A stretch of DNA of 64,000 nt from CALBPI01 sp039033995 (lineage in GTDB: Bacteria; Pseudomonadota; Gammaproteobacteria; Steroidobacterales; Woeseiaceae). Below the pieces are notes generated by a model. The model saw only the letters and a program-made list of their open reading frames with translations. It was not told where the DNA came from and did not search any database. The translations under genes and the position numbers were made by a program. The stretch spans positions 1 through 64,000 of the forward strand of contig JBCCBP010000003.1 of the NCBI GenBank assembly GCA_039033995.1. The letters are read 5' to 3'. This document shows, in pieces, positions 51,535-60,583 of this stretch (position 1 is the stretch's first letter; each line of letters starts with the position of its first letter).

Positions 51535-52747
51535 CCGCTGCGGGCGGAGCATTGCGGTCTGTCAAGACAATAGTGAGACCGGTTAGCAAGCCAAACAGCA
51601 AAAAGGAACCACTCAGCGGGTACAGCGTTTCGTTGTAGAGGATTCCGCTGCCGACGCCGATCGCCGACGACAGCAAAGTGGTGAGAGCGCCGATGATGGC
51701 GGCGGCGGTACCCGCGATATGTCCCATCGGTTCCATCGCCAGTGCATTCAGGTTGCCGAACAGAAACCCAATGCACAGCAGCAGCGCCATCAGGCCGGCC
51801 ATCGTCAGCGCTAGCGGCGGTAAGCCATCCGACGCGAACGTTGCCACCAGCAACAACAGGGCGATCAGGCTGACGGCTATCGCCGCGGTAGTCGCCAATG
51901 CCCGCATGCCGTAGCGCATCACGATACGGGCGTTGATCAGCTGGCTGGCGCCAACGCAAAGCGCCAGCGGCGCAAAATACAACGGAAACCTGACCCCGAG
52001 TTCGTACTGCACCTGCAGGATCTGCTGTGCGGTAGCGAGGAATCCAACAAACGCACCGGAGATCAGTGCGGCGGCCAGTGTATAGCCCATCGCGACGCGA
52101 CTCCGAAACACGCGACGGGCATTGCGCCACAAGGTTGTTGCATCGAGCGCCTGGCGGTGCTCGGGTTTGAGGGTCTCCGGCTGCCGTACGGCGAACCACC
52201 AGCCGACTAGTGCCGCAAGGCCGAGGAACGACCAGAAGATACTGCGCCAATCCGCGATCAGCATGATGGCCTGCCCAAGCGCCGGCGCGATGGCTGGCAC
52301 CAGTATGAAGATCGACATGATGAACGACATGACGCTCGCCATGCGTCGGCCCTTGTACAGGTCACGCACTACTGCGACGGTGATCGTGCGCGGTCCGGCG
52401 ACGCCCACACCTTGCAACAGGCGGCCGAGTAGCATGATCGTGTAGTCGGTGGCGAGCAGTGAGACCACCGTACCTACCGCGAAACAGGATAAGCCCAGAA
52501 AGATCGCCGGGATGCGGCCGAGATTATCTGCCAACGGGCCAAACAGGAGTTGTCCAAAGCCGAGACCGATGAACAGCATATAGACCATGAACTGCGTATC
52601 GTTGATATTGCCAAGGGCAAACTCGACGCCGATAATGCCGTGCGCAGGCAGCATCGTATCAATCGACAACGCCACCAGCGACATGGTCAGTGCCATCATG
52701 ATGATGAATTCCGCAAACGCGGGCTGGGACTTCGATGGCAATGGCAT
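51521..52747 (-). CDS. Bcr/CflA-family MFS drug exporter
   Basis: A 408-residue inner-membrane transporter with twelve helices. The Bcr/CflA subfamily shows in 'ALSIDTMLPA' in helix 1 and motif A 'FGPLADNLGRIPAIFLGL' between helices 2 and 3, and in 'RLLQGVGVAGPRTITVAVVRDLYKG' (read in parts). Such pumps export bicyclomycin, chloramphenicol or sulfonamides, or metabolites such as amino acids. The start is taken at 52747; an upstream ATG at 52780 is possible and neither has a strong ribosome-binding site. Confidence 0.88.
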   Translation of the reverse strand: MPLPSKSQPAFAEFIIMMALTMSLVALSIDTMLPAHGIIGVEFALGNINDTQFMVYMLFIGLGFGQLLFGPLADNLGRIPAIFLGLSCFAVGTVVSLLATDYTIMLLGRLLQGVGVAGPRTITVAVVRDLYKGRRMASVMSFIMSIFILVPAIAPALGQAIMLIADWRSIFWSFLGLAALVGWWFAVRQPETLKPEHRQALDATTLWRNARRVFRSRVAMGYTLAAALISGAFVGFLATAQQILQVQYELGVRFPLYFAPLALCVGASQLINARIVMRYGMRALATTAAIAVSLIALLLLVATFASDGLPPLALTMAGLMALLLCIGFLFGNLNALAMEPMGHIAGTAAAIIGALTTLLSSAIGVGSGILYNETLYPLSGSFLLFGLLTGLTIVLTDRNAPPAAATLD

Positions 52748-52890
52748 CGGTGGATGATAATGGATTCTGCGCGCGATCATGCGACCGATTGCTGCCCTGC
52801 GTGGCAGGGCGATGACGGGTCCGAGCAGGTGCGCCATCGCCTCGCCTTCGGGACTCGCGCGAGCACTAAACCCTGACCGAGGATCATTGA

Positions 52891-54174
52891 ATGCCGGACG
52901 ATTTAACGACGCTGCCCATTGCGCTTCTCGATTTAATCAGAGCCATTCATCCGATGCTGGTTCCGGCGATCGGTTTGTTCGTCTTGTTGATCGTCGTCTG
53001 GATCGTCGATGTCGTGGCCCGGCGTCGCCTCAAGCACGTGGCGCGTGCGCTCGCGCGTCAGACTTCATCCCGGTGGGATGATGCTCTCGTCGAGCAGGGT
53101 GTGTTCGGCCGACTGGCGCATGTGCTGACCGCAGCGGCTGCCTATTTTGGCATTGGGTTGGTACCGGATCTATCGGAATCCGTGCAAACGGTGGTACGCA
53201 ATGTCGCCTTTGCCTACGGCATCCTGGCCATCATTCGAACCCTGAGTGCGACCTTGAGCGCCGTAAACGCGTTGTATGAAAGCGGTGGTCACGCGGTGGA
53301 ACGACCCATCAAAGGCTACATCCAGGTCACCAAACTGGTGTTGTACTGTCTCGGTGCGATCCTCGTCGTGTCTGCGCTGATCGATAAATCGCCCGTCATT
53401 CTGCTGAGTGGTTTCGGTGCGATGACCGCCGTCCTGTTGCTGGTATTCAAGGACACGATTCTGTCGCTCGTCGCCAGCGTCCAGTTGTCGAGTCTTGACA
53501 TGATCCGTGTCGGTGACTGGATCGAAATGCCGCAGTTCAATGCCGATGGCGATGTAATCGATGTGGCGTTGCATACCGTGCGGGTGCAGAACTGGGACAA
53601 GACCATTACGACGATTCCGACGCATAAGCTGATTGCGGAGTCGTTTATTAACTGGCGCGGCATGCAACAGTCGGGCGGTCGTCGTATCAAACGGTCTCTG
53701 CGTATTGATATGCGAACCGTCCGATTTCTGACCGACGAGGAGATTGTTCGATTCAAACGTTTCGTATTGCTGAAGGACTACATCGTCGGCAAACGTGAGT
53801 CACTGCAGTCTTTTAACGATGCGTTGCCCGAAGAGACGGCGGCCGACGTCAATATGCGGCGTCTGACCAACCTCGGTACCTTGCGTGCCTACCTGATCAA
53901 CTACCTTCGTCATCACCCGCGTATCCATAAGGACATGACACTGCTGGTTCGGCAGCTACAGCCGGGTTCGGATGGCATTCCGATCGAAATCTATTGCTTC
54001 ACGGCAACCACCGCCTGGGCGGAGTACGAACGCATACAGGCAGATCTGTTTGATCATTTGCTCGCGATACTGCCTGAGTTCGGGCTCGACGTTTTTCAAG
54101 GACCCAGCGGCGCCGACGTCGCCGCTTTGCGAGCCGATTACAGACCGCACGAATCGGTATCGAAAAGCGCTTAG
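52891..54174 (+). CDS. MscS-family mechanosensitive channel (YbdG-like)
   Basis: A 427-residue membrane protein. Five hydrophobic helices cover about residues 20-195, and the MscS core begins with pore-lining 'LLSGFGAMTAVLLLVFKDTILSLVAS', followed by the beta-domain motif 'RVGDWIEMPQFNADGDVIDVALHTVRVQNWDKTI' (read in parts). The long C-terminal part with 'FINWRGMQQSGGRRIKR' is typical of the YbdG/miniconductance type, not MscS itself. It protects against osmotic downshock. ATG 52891 has GAGGA 9 bases upstream. Confidence 0.92.
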   Translation: MPDDLTTLPIALLDLIRAIHPMLVPAIGLFVLLIVVWIVDVVARRRLKHVARALARQTSSRWDDALVEQGVFGRLAHVLTAAAAYFGIGLVPDLSESVQTVVRNVAFAYGILAIIRTLSATLSAVNALYESGGHAVERPIKGYIQVTKLVLYCLGAILVVSALIDKSPVILLSGFGAMTAVLLLVFKDTILSLVASVQLSSLDMIRVGDWIEMPQFNADGDVIDVALHTVRVQNWDKTITTIPTHKLIAESFINWRGMQQSGGRRIKRSLRIDMRTVRFLTDEEIVRFKRFVLLKDYIVGKRESLQSFNDALPEETAADVNMRRLTNLGTLRAYLINYLRHHPRIHKDMTLLVRQLQPGSDGIPIEIYCFTATTAWAEYERIQADLFDHLLAILPEFGLDVFQGPSGADVAALRADYRPHESVSKSA

Positions 54175-54196
54175 TCAGATGGTCGGCTGCGCACGC

Positions 54197-54202
54197 TATA
54201 CT
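54197..54202 (+). promoter_or_regulatory. Likely -10 element before the penicillin-acylase-type gene
   Basis: TATACT matches the -10 consensus at five of six positions and lies 32 bases before the ATG at 54235. No good -35 is seen at 16-18 bases upstream. Confidence 0.35.
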
Positions 54203-54234
54203 CGACGCGCGTCAGATTGACAGGAGTGGGACAG

Positions 54235-56424
54235 ATGACGAAGAAGGCATTCGTTGGCTTGATGTTCGCTGGCATGCTCGCCGCCTGCGCGGTGAATGTC
54301 GACAGACCTGTGTCCGAGCGCGAGCGCTGGCAGGCGATCGCTGACCGGGTCGAAATCATCCGCGATGACTTTGGCGTGCCACACGTCTACGGCAAGACGG
54401 ATGCCGATACTGTGTTCGGTTTGTTGTATGCACAAGCGGAAGACGACTTTCCGCGTATCGAGCGAAACTACATCTGGGCGATCGGTCGCCTGGCTGAGGT
54501 CGAAGGTGAGGCGGCGCTGTACAGTGATCTTCGCGCGCGACTGTACATGACCCATGCCGAGGCCAAAGCGGCGTATGCGACCGCACCTGTCTGGTTGCAG
54601 GCACTGTGTGATGCATGGGCTGATGGCCTGAATTATTTTTTGGAAACACACCCGAACGTCAAGCCTCGGTTGATCACACGATTTGAGCCCTGGATGCCGA
54701 TGTTCTTCAGCGAGGGCTCCATTGGTGGTGACATTGAACAGATTCCACTGGCGCGGATTGCGGAGTTTTATGGCGGTCTCGACCCGGTGGCGGCGATGGT
54801 CGCCGAGCAGACCGAAGCCGCAGCTTTCTCGGCGCCGGGCGGGTCGAATGGTTTTGCGATATCGGGTGACCGGACCGAGAACGGGAACACGTTGTTGCTG
54901 ATCAATCCGCATACTTCATTCTATTTTCGCGGTGAGGTGCACGCGGTCAGCGAAGAGGGGCTGAATGCCTACGGTGCAGTCACCTGGGGCCAGTTTTTTG
55001 TCTATCAGGGTTTCAACGAAAACACGGGTTGGATGCACACCTCGACCTACGTCGACTTTATGGACGAGTTTGTGCTGGATACGCGCGAGACGACAGACGG
55101 ATTTGAGTACCGCTACGGCGACGAATGGCGACGCGTGACTGCGATACCCGTGACACTGCAGTACGCGGCAAAGGGCGGTCTCGCCGAGCGGTCGTTTACG
55201 ATGTATCGCAGTCATCATGGTCCGGTGACACACACGTTCGACGGACGTTGGGTCGTGACGCGTATCAATTGGGATCCGGTCAATGCGCTGCGCCAGTCCT
55301 ACCAACGCACAAAGCTGGCGAATTATCGCGAGTTCCGCGAGATGATGGACATACGCACCAACTCATCGAACAACACGGTGTTTGCCGATAGCGAAGGCAA
55401 TATTGCTTACTTTCACGGCAACTTCGTGCCGCGACGGGATCCGTCGTTCGACTACTCGAAACCCGTCGACGGCGCAGATCCGGCGACGGACTGGCAGGGG
55501 CTGCACAGCGTGGACGAGACGATTACGCTGCTGAACCCGCCCAACGGCTGGATTCAAAATGCCAATTCCACGCCATTTACAGCGGCCGGTGAATTCAGCC
55601 CCGACCCCGATGACTTCCCACGCTACATGGCGCCTGATGCCGAGAATTTTCGCGGCGTACACGCGGTTGCCGTGTTGGAAAATATTGAGGCGCTGACGCT
55701 CGATGGTCTGATTTCATTGGCCCACGACCCTTATCTACCTGGGTTTGAGTCGTTGCGAAACGGACTGGTCAACGCGGCAGCGGAGGCCGCAATACCGAAT
55801 GCTGATACTGAAGCTGCAATCGCACTTCTAGATGACTGGGACTTAACAACCAGCGTCGACTCCGTCGCGATGACAGTGGCCCATTTTTATGGTGAGCGGC
55901 TGCTGGCGCTATACCCCAGACCACCAGAGACGAGCGAGATGGAATGGATCAATGCGTTGCCAGAGAACACGTCTGCAGAAGCGCAATTGGCAACGCTTCA
56001 GGAGACGCTCGCAACGCTGACCCGCGATTTCGGCGGCTGGCGGCAACCTTGGGGGAAGCTCAATCGCTTCCAGCGTCAGACGGGCGCCATCAGTCTCGGC
56101 TTTGACGACACGGCACCCAGCCTGGCCATCGGCTTCGCGCATAGTCGTTGGGGCGCACTCGCGGATTTTGGCGCGAGTCGTAAACCGGGTACCAAGAAAC
56201 TCTATGGCACGAATGGCAACAGCTTTGCTGCCGCGGTCGAATTTGGTGACCGGGTACGTGCGAAGACGATTCTCGTCGGTGGTCAGAGCAACGATTCGCG
56301 CTCATCGCACTTTGTTGATCAGGCGGAGCGCTACGCGGAGCAAGCTTGGAAAGCCGCGGCGTACTATCGAGAGGACGTGCTGCGTCGCGCAGAGCGGCGC
56401 TATCGACCGGGTGAGCGACGCTAA
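54235..56424 (+). CDS. Penicillin-acylase-family lipoprotein (Ntn-hydrolase)
   Basis: A 729-residue Ntn-hydrolase precursor of the penicillin / acyl-homoserine-lactone acylase family. A lipobox (LAAC, Cys18) predicts lipid anchoring. The alpha chain starts around 38 ('VEIIRDDFGVPHVYGKTDADT', read in parts). Autocleavage should occur before the nucleophile Ser204 in 'PGGSNGFAI', which starts the beta chain. Later conserved parts are 'LLINPHTSF' and 'GNSFAAAVEFGDR'. The enzymes hydrolyse amide bonds of penicillins, N-acyl-homoserine lactones or other acyl amides. CAGGAGTGGG lies 7 bases upstream of the ATG. Substrate cannot be assigned; a GGSN rather than GSNNW context sets it nearer the AHL/aculeacin acylase side. 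Confidence 0.9.
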   Translation: MTKKAFVGLMFAGMLAACAVNVDRPVSERERWQAIADRVEIIRDDFGVPHVYGKTDADTVFGLLYAQAEDDFPRIERNYIWAIGRLAEVEGEAALYSDLRARLYMTHAEAKAAYATAPVWLQALCDAWADGLNYFLETHPNVKPRLITRFEPWMPMFFSEGSIGGDIEQIPLARIAEFYGGLDPVAAMVAEQTEAAAFSAPGGSNGFAISGDRTENGNTLLLINPHTSFYFRGEVHAVSEEGLNAYGAVTWGQFFVYQGFNENTGWMHTSTYVDFMDEFVLDTRETTDGFEYRYGDEWRRVTAIPVTLQYAAKGGLAERSFTMYRSHHGPVTHTFDGRWVVTRINWDPVNALRQSYQRTKLANYREFREMMDIRTNSSNNTVFADSEGNIAYFHGNFVPRRDPSFDYSKPVDGADPATDWQGLHSVDETITLLNPPNGWIQNANSTPFTAAGEFSPDPDDFPRYMAPDAENFRGVHAVAVLENIEALTLDGLISLAHDPYLPGFESLRNGLVNAAAEAAIPNADTEAAIALLDDWDLTTSVDSVAMTVAHFYGERLLALYPRPPETSEMEWINALPENTSAEAQLATLQETLATLTRDFGGWRQPWGKLNRFQRQTGAISLGFDDTAPSLAIGFAHSRWGALADFGASRKPGTKKLYGTNGNSFAAAVEFGDRVRAKTILVGGQSNDSRSSHFVDQAERYAEQAWKAAAYYREDVLRRAERRYRPGERR

Positions 56425-56461
56425 CTCATCGTTGCTCATTATTCTTAGTTAATCTGGCCGG

Positions 56462-56920
56462 CTAGTAGATCTCGTCGGGATCGCGCAGGACGATGGACGG
56501 AACACGGGTCGGTTGTTGCACCGATGCTTGTTCTGCCCCGTCGCCGGCTGCAAAAACCGCCGCGGTGAGCGCGTCATTGGCCGCGAACCATTGGGAAAAG
56601 TCACCGCGCAGCGTCATCGCGGCCTGGCGCTCGCGCTGGCTCTGCAGTTGCTCGTAGGGGTCTGCGACCTGACGGATCTGATCGCGCGTTGCTTCACGAA
56701 TGCCGCGACAGTTCGCGGTGGGTGCGCATTCCGCATTGACCGAGATGATCTCGCCGTCATGCGAGACTTGGTCGTCCAGCGCGAAACTCAAGCCGATGCC
56801 CAACAGATCGGTAGCGACCTGTTCGCCAAGCGTCGGTGCGTCTGTTGCCCGAGGCTGTTGTTGCGCGCAGCCGCCTAGTGTCAGGCCGGCCAGTACAATC
56901 ATCACGGCGGTCTTGTTCAT
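56462..56920 (-). CDS. Small lipoprotein, function unknown
   Basis: A 152-residue lipoprotein (lipobox LGGC, Cys18 of the signal peptide). The mature part is alpha-helical and Gln/Ala-rich, with two cysteines (in 'NAECAPTANCRG') that could form a disulfide. AGGGA precedes ATG 56920. No family is recognised. It is convergent with the penicillin-acylase-type gene. Confidence 0.72.
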   Translation of the reverse strand: MNKTAVMIVLAGLTLGGCAQQQPRATDAPTLGEQVATDLLGIGLSFALDDQVSHDGEIISVNAECAPTANCRGIREATRDQIRQVADPYEQLQSQRERQAAMTLRGDFSQWFAANDALTAAVFAAGDGAEQASVQQPTRVPSIVLRDPDEIY

Positions 56921-56997
56921 TGCGGTCCCTCTGACTAGCGTCAACAAATTAGAACATAGCAAAGCGCGTGAGTTCCCGCATCCGCCCGCATCACAGT

Positions 56998-57879
56998 TCA
57001 GTCATCGGCCTGATTGGCTTTCCATTTCTGGAACACGGTCCAGGAGGTTTCGTTGGGCCGCGGATCTTCGGTTGGCGGCGGCGTCCAGTATTCGGGAAAA
57101 CGCGTATCGACGACGTCGATCAAGGCCTTCGGCAGGCTCGCTTTGTCGAAGGTGCTGAACCCGGTCGCATTGAACACCATCAATCCCGGCCTGCTGCCCA
57201 TCTCCAACCAAGGCAGCCATTGAGCGACACGTACCCATGCCAGTCGCGAGTCGCCTACCGAGGCCACGTCACCGTCGAGCATCTTGTCGGCATCGTAAAA
57301 AGTGTCAAAAATCTCCATCGCGTGATAGGTGCCACCCACATATTGCTGGTAGTCGCCCGCCAACGGGTTATCGTAAAACAACGGGATTTCGTAAGACGAA
57401 ACGGCCATATCGCCGTAACGCCGGAAACTGCGTGATAGTGTCGACTTGCCGTCACCGTTGAACTCAAACCGCGGTGCTCGCATGTTTACTGGGTCATTGG
57501 CGACATGCAGGACCTCCACGGTTTTGCCTGTCCACGGGTTTTCCCAGCGATCGATAACCTCCCCGGTGTCTGGATCCATATAGACCATAATTTCCCGCGA
57601 AACGGAGCGGAACCCGCGGCCTTTGGTTGCATCCTGCAGGTGTCCACACTGACGCACGTTGACGCCCATGACATCGAACAAATGCCGATCTTTTTCTCCG
57701 GGAACGCGACTGTAAGCGCGGCCTTCCCAGAAGCCGTAGCGAACAACACCGGCCTCGGTTGTGCCGCAAGTGCCTTTCTGGGCTGCAGAATAGGCGGCAT
57801 CGCCGGTCAGTGTGACGGTTTCGGCGTGCGCGCCGAGCATCGCAAATGCGATCCATCCAATCATCCAGGGTTTGTTCAT
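56998..57879 (-). CDS. DUF1838-family exported protein
   Basis: A 293-residue protein with a signal peptide (1-19, ending Gly-Ala-His-Ala). It carries the DUF1838 features: 'GFWEGRAYSRVPGEKDRHLFDVMGVNVRQC' (read in parts), 'YMDPDTGEVIDRWENPWTG' and a Trp-rich C-terminus with 'WLPWLEMGSRPG'. DUF1838 proteins occur mostly in marine gammaproteobacteria and sphingomonads and have no known biochemical role. The gene lies downstream of the ArsI-like gene, separated by an AT-rich inverted repeat. Confidence 0.88.
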   Translation of the reverse strand: MNKPWMIGWIAFAMLGAHAETVTLTGDAAYSAAQKGTCGTTEAGVVRYGFWEGRAYSRVPGEKDRHLFDVMGVNVRQCGHLQDATKGRGFRSVSREIMVYMDPDTGEVIDRWENPWTGKTVEVLHVANDPVNMRAPRFEFNGDGKSTLSRSFRRYGDMAVSSYEIPLFYDNPLAGDYQQYVGGTYHAMEIFDTFYDADKMLDGDVASVGDSRLAWVRVAQWLPWLEMGSRPGLMVFNATGFSTFDKASLPKALIDVVDTRFPEYWTPPPTEDPRPNETSWTVFQKWKANQADD

Positions 57880-57927
57880 TCACTGCTCCTACAACGGTCG
57901 TCGCCGGTCAGCCTAGAGCATACCCCA

Positions 57928-57949
57928 AATGTTATTAAGTTATAACATT
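57928..57949. promoter_or_regulatory. AT-rich perfect inverted repeat between ArsI-like and DUF1838 genes
   Basis: AATGTTAT (57928-57935) and ATAACATT (57942-57949) form a perfect palindrome around a 6-base centre, in an otherwise GC-rich region. It overlaps the ArsI-like stop codon and precedes DUF1838. No T tract follows, so an operator site is more likely than a terminator. Confidence 0.45.
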
Positions 57950-58379
57950 AAGGTGATTCTGTCAGGGTTGCACATTGTTCGGGTACCTGCGTCGGTGCAT
58001 CGTCACCGTAGTAGGTCGCGACACGCGCCATACTCGTGAACGCTTCCCAGGCAACCCCGTTTGGATCCTGCGCCCACGATTTGTCAGACGCCGCGTAACA
58101 ACACTGAACTTTCCCTTCATGCCACTGTTCGATGTTGGCGGCCTCCAGCCGCGTACGCAATTGTTCAAGCTCCGACTCGGTCTCAACCTGAATGCCGAGG
58201 TGATCCACGCCATGCTGACGCGCCCGTGCCGAGATGGCGAAGTTGACCTTAGGGTCATCCAGCATCCATTTCGCGTAGTCGTTTTCGTGCTGATCCGGTG
58301 CTACACCAAACAGCGTGGTGTAGAAGTTGACGTTTTTCTGGATGTCATCGACACCGACGTGTATGTGCATGCGCGCCAT
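57948..58379 (-). CDS. arsI: ArsI/CadI-family dioxygenase-like metalloenzyme
   Basis: A 143-residue vicinal-oxygen-chelate protein. ArsI uses Fe(II) and oxygen to break the carbon-arsenic bond of trivalent organoarsenicals. The family marks are all here: 'RMHIHVGV' with ligand His5, 'HGVDHLGIQVE' with His60, 'GVAWEAF' with Glu112, and the metalloid-binding vicinal pair Cys93-Cys94 in 'VQCCYAASDKSW'. CadI members bind cadmium instead. AGGAGA precedes the ATG. No arsR, arsB or arsC gene is nearby, so it stands outside a normal ars operon. Confidence 0.85.
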   Translation of the reverse strand: MARMHIHVGVDDIQKNVNFYTTLFGVAPDQHENDYAKWMLDDPKVNFAISARARQHGVDHLGIQVETESELEQLRTRLEAANIEQWHEGKVQCCYAASDKSWAQDPNGVAWEAFTSMARVATYYGDDAPTQVPEQCATLTESP

Positions 58380-58398
58380 TACTATCTCCTCGTTAGTC

Positions 58399-58436
58399 TA
58401 TATGTCCAGAGTAATCGACATATATAAAAAAAGCAA
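58399..58436 (-). promoter_or_regulatory. Predicted ArsI promoter with operator-like inverted repeat
   Basis: On the minus strand TTGCTT (58431-58436) and TACTCT (58408-58413) are 17 bases apart. A perfect inverted repeat, TATATGTC (58399-58406) and GACATATA (58417-58424) with a 10-base centre, brackets the -10 element. A bound repressor would block transcription of the ArsI-like gene 20 bases downstream. Confidence 0.55.
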
Positions 58437-58620
58437 GCGGCACTGCCAGCGCGATATCGACAGCGTCGGCATAACGAAGTCTGATCTGAAAGGGGGCGCC
58501 ATAACGACAAATTCTCTACCGGAGATAGCGCGAAATAGTGCTTTCTTTTGCTCGGCGCCAGAGATCTTGAGCCGGCAGAGCCTGCGTATGCCATCGAATT
58601 GACGTAAAATTGGGGCCTTT

Positions 58621-59541
58621 ATGACGGCCACTTGCGGGGGCAGAACATTGAGTGACTTTGACGATCAATTAGCCAAATTCCGAAACGACGCGGGTTTCAT
58701 CGCGGCGCTGGACCAGAGCGGCGGGAGTACGCCGAAGGCGCTGGGCTTGTACGGTGTCGCGGAAGACGCCTGGAGCAACGATGAGGAAATGTTTTCGCTC
58801 GTGCACGAGATGCGCACGCGCATCATCAAGAGCCCAGCCTTCAATGGGGAGCGAATTCTTGCGGCGATTCTGTTCGAGAATACGATGGACCGCGAGATTG
58901 ATGGCATGCCGACCGCGCAATACTTATGGCAACACAACAATGTGGTGCCGCTGCTGAAAGTGGACAAGGGTCTTGCCGATGAGGCGGATGGTGTCCAGTT
59001 GATGAAACCGATGCCAACGCTGGATGCGTTGCTGGAGAAAGCCAAGGCCAAGGGTATTTTTGGCACCAAAATGCGCTCGGTTATCAAGCAAGCGAATGCG
59101 TCGGGCATCGGTGCCATCGTCGCACAGCAGTTCGAGATTGGCTTGCAGATTGTCAATGCCGGCCTCGTGCCGATCATTGAGCCCGAGGTGGATATTCATT
59201 GCCCCGATAAAGCAGAGGCAGAGACGCTTCTCAAATCGGCCATCATGAATCATCTGAATCAGCTGGAGTCTGGCCAGCTGGTCATGCTGAAGCTCACGTT
59301 ACCGGAAGAAGATAATCTCTATCAGGATTGCATCAATCATTCGAATGTACTGAAAGTGGTTGCTTTGTCCGGTGGCTACAGTCGTGATGAGGCCAACGCG
59401 CGACTGGCTCGCCAAAACGGCATGATCGCCAGTTTCTCGCGTGCGCTGTCGGAAGGCTTGAGCGCGCAACAGTCGGATGACGAATTCAACACGACATTGG
59501 ATAGCTCTATTCAGGCCATTGTGGACGCATCCAAGACCTGA
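58621..59541 (+). CDS. fda: Fructose-bisphosphate aldolase, class I
   Basis: A 306-residue class I (Schiff-base) aldolase of the bacterial type, splitting fructose-1,6-bisphosphate. 'GFIAALDQSGGSTPKALGLYGV' (read in parts) and 'PIIEPEVDI' are diagnostic, with the Schiff-base Lys expected in 'QLVMLKLTLPE'. Length is close to the usual 296. The start is uncertain: ATG 58621 has TTGGGGCC upstream, while TTG 58648 follows GGGGGCAGAAC and would give 297 residues, closer to the family norm. It is convergent with the GNAT gene, one base apart. Confidence 0.92.
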   Translation: MTATCGGRTLSDFDDQLAKFRNDAGFIAALDQSGGSTPKALGLYGVAEDAWSNDEEMFSLVHEMRTRIIKSPAFNGERILAAILFENTMDREIDGMPTAQYLWQHNNVVPLLKVDKGLADEADGVQLMKPMPTLDALLEKAKAKGIFGTKMRSVIKQANASGIGAIVAQQFEIGLQIVNAGLVPIIEPEVDIHCPDKAEAETLLKSAIMNHLNQLESGQLVMLKLTLPEEDNLYQDCINHSNVLKVVALSGGYSRDEANARLARQNGMIASFSRALSEGLSAQQSDDEFNTTLDSSIQAIVDASKT

Positions 59542-59542
59542 T

Positions 59543-60583
59543 CTACAAATCGCGGGCGGCCAGACGGAAGCGAATATCGTCTGGTCGCTCCAGCGCATTC
59601 AGCCATTGACCGAAAATACCGATGGTGCTCGCCTTGTCGCGTGCTTTCCCGCCTAGTGCGCCACTGTCCAGCAGCGCATTACCGGAGGGGTCCTCGGCAT
59701 CACTGATCAGGCACACGAAATGACAGTCGTGGATCACCATCAGATGCTCGATCAGCGCGTCCCAGCTCGCCTTCGGCCCAGCGCCATTCACCGGGTCAGA
59801 AATCGAGATATAGCGAAACGCGTGCGGGTTGAAGCGTCGCCGCCCAGGCGGGAATAGCGGCATCAGGCGATTGATGACGAATCCGGTGATGCCCGTCATC
59901 GGCGCCAGAGCGAGTTCGTTCACAGCGAATCGCGCGGCAATGCGTCGCGTGCTGTTGTCGTCGACCGTAATCCAGTTTCCATAGCGCCAGCTAGCTGGTG
60001 TAACGGTGTGCTCGCTCGATGCTGTCAGATCCGCCAAGGCGTTGTCGGTGAGCCCCTCGGTCACACGCGCCGTCGCTAGTGGCTGTCGTTTGAATTGTCG
60101 ATAAAACAAGCGTTGTCTGAGCACGGCCAGCGATTGCATGCCACGCTCGGTGAGGAGCGTGATTGAGCGCTTGTTGTGCTCGTCGATACAGCCGTAGGTG
60201 AGCGTTGCGCCAGAGGTTGTTTGCTGGCGAATCCACTCGAGCGCAGCATCGGTGATGGCGCTGCCTAAGTGTTGAGAGCGAAACGTCGCGTCGACGGCAA
60301 GTAGTCCGCGGTAAAATCCGGTCACCGGTTGCCCGTCGCAGGACAGTGACTGTAGGTCGATGAGATAAGTGCCAATGAGTTTGCCGGCATAGCGCAACGA
60401 CAAGAAGCGCGGATTCTCGAAACGAGCAACCTGTTCACGAACATTGCGCCGCTGATAGCGCCGCGCTGCATCACCAAACCAAACAGCCGTCACATAGTCG
60501 AGCCATTCGTCGCTGACGAAAGGCGACAGTTCGAGGCGTACCGCGCCATCTCGCCAAATTGTCTCTGTGGCCTCAGGCTTCAT
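59543..60583 (-). CDS. GNAT-family acetyltransferase with C-terminal extension
   Basis: A 346-residue protein. Residues about 40-160 form a GNAT acyl-CoA-dependent fold with the motif A-like 'GFYRGLLAVDATFRSQHLGSAIT' (read in parts) and 'YGCIDEHNKRSITLLTERGM'. The C-terminal half (about 170-346) looks like a second, diverged GNAT-type domain. Its start overlaps the ATP-grasp stop by 11 bases, so the two are co-expressed. Substrate unknown; pairing with an ATP-grasp ligase suggests modification of a small amine or amino-acyl product. Confidence 0.8.
   Translation of the reverse strand: MKPEATETIWRDGAVRLELSPFVSDEWLDYVTAVWFGDAARRYQRRNVREQVARFENPRFLSLRYAGKLIGTYLIDLQSLSCDGQPVTGFYRGLLAVDATFRSQHLGSAITDAALEWIRQQTTSGATLTYGCIDEHNKRSITLLTERGMQSLAVLRQRLFYRQFKRQPLATARVTEGLTDNALADLTASSEHTVTPASWRYGNWITVDDNSTRRIAARFAVNELALAPMTGITGFVINRLMPLFPPGRRRFNPHAFRYISISDPVNGAGPKASWDALIEHLMVIHDCHFVCLISDAEDPSGNALLDSGALGGKARDKASTIGIFGQWLNALERPDDIRFRLAARDL

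Noticed and set aside
58599..58625. TTGACG followed by TATGAC as a promoter for the aldolase
   Set aside because: Spacing is only 15 bases and it would overlap the ATG start; kept only as an argument that the TTG start at 58648 may be used.
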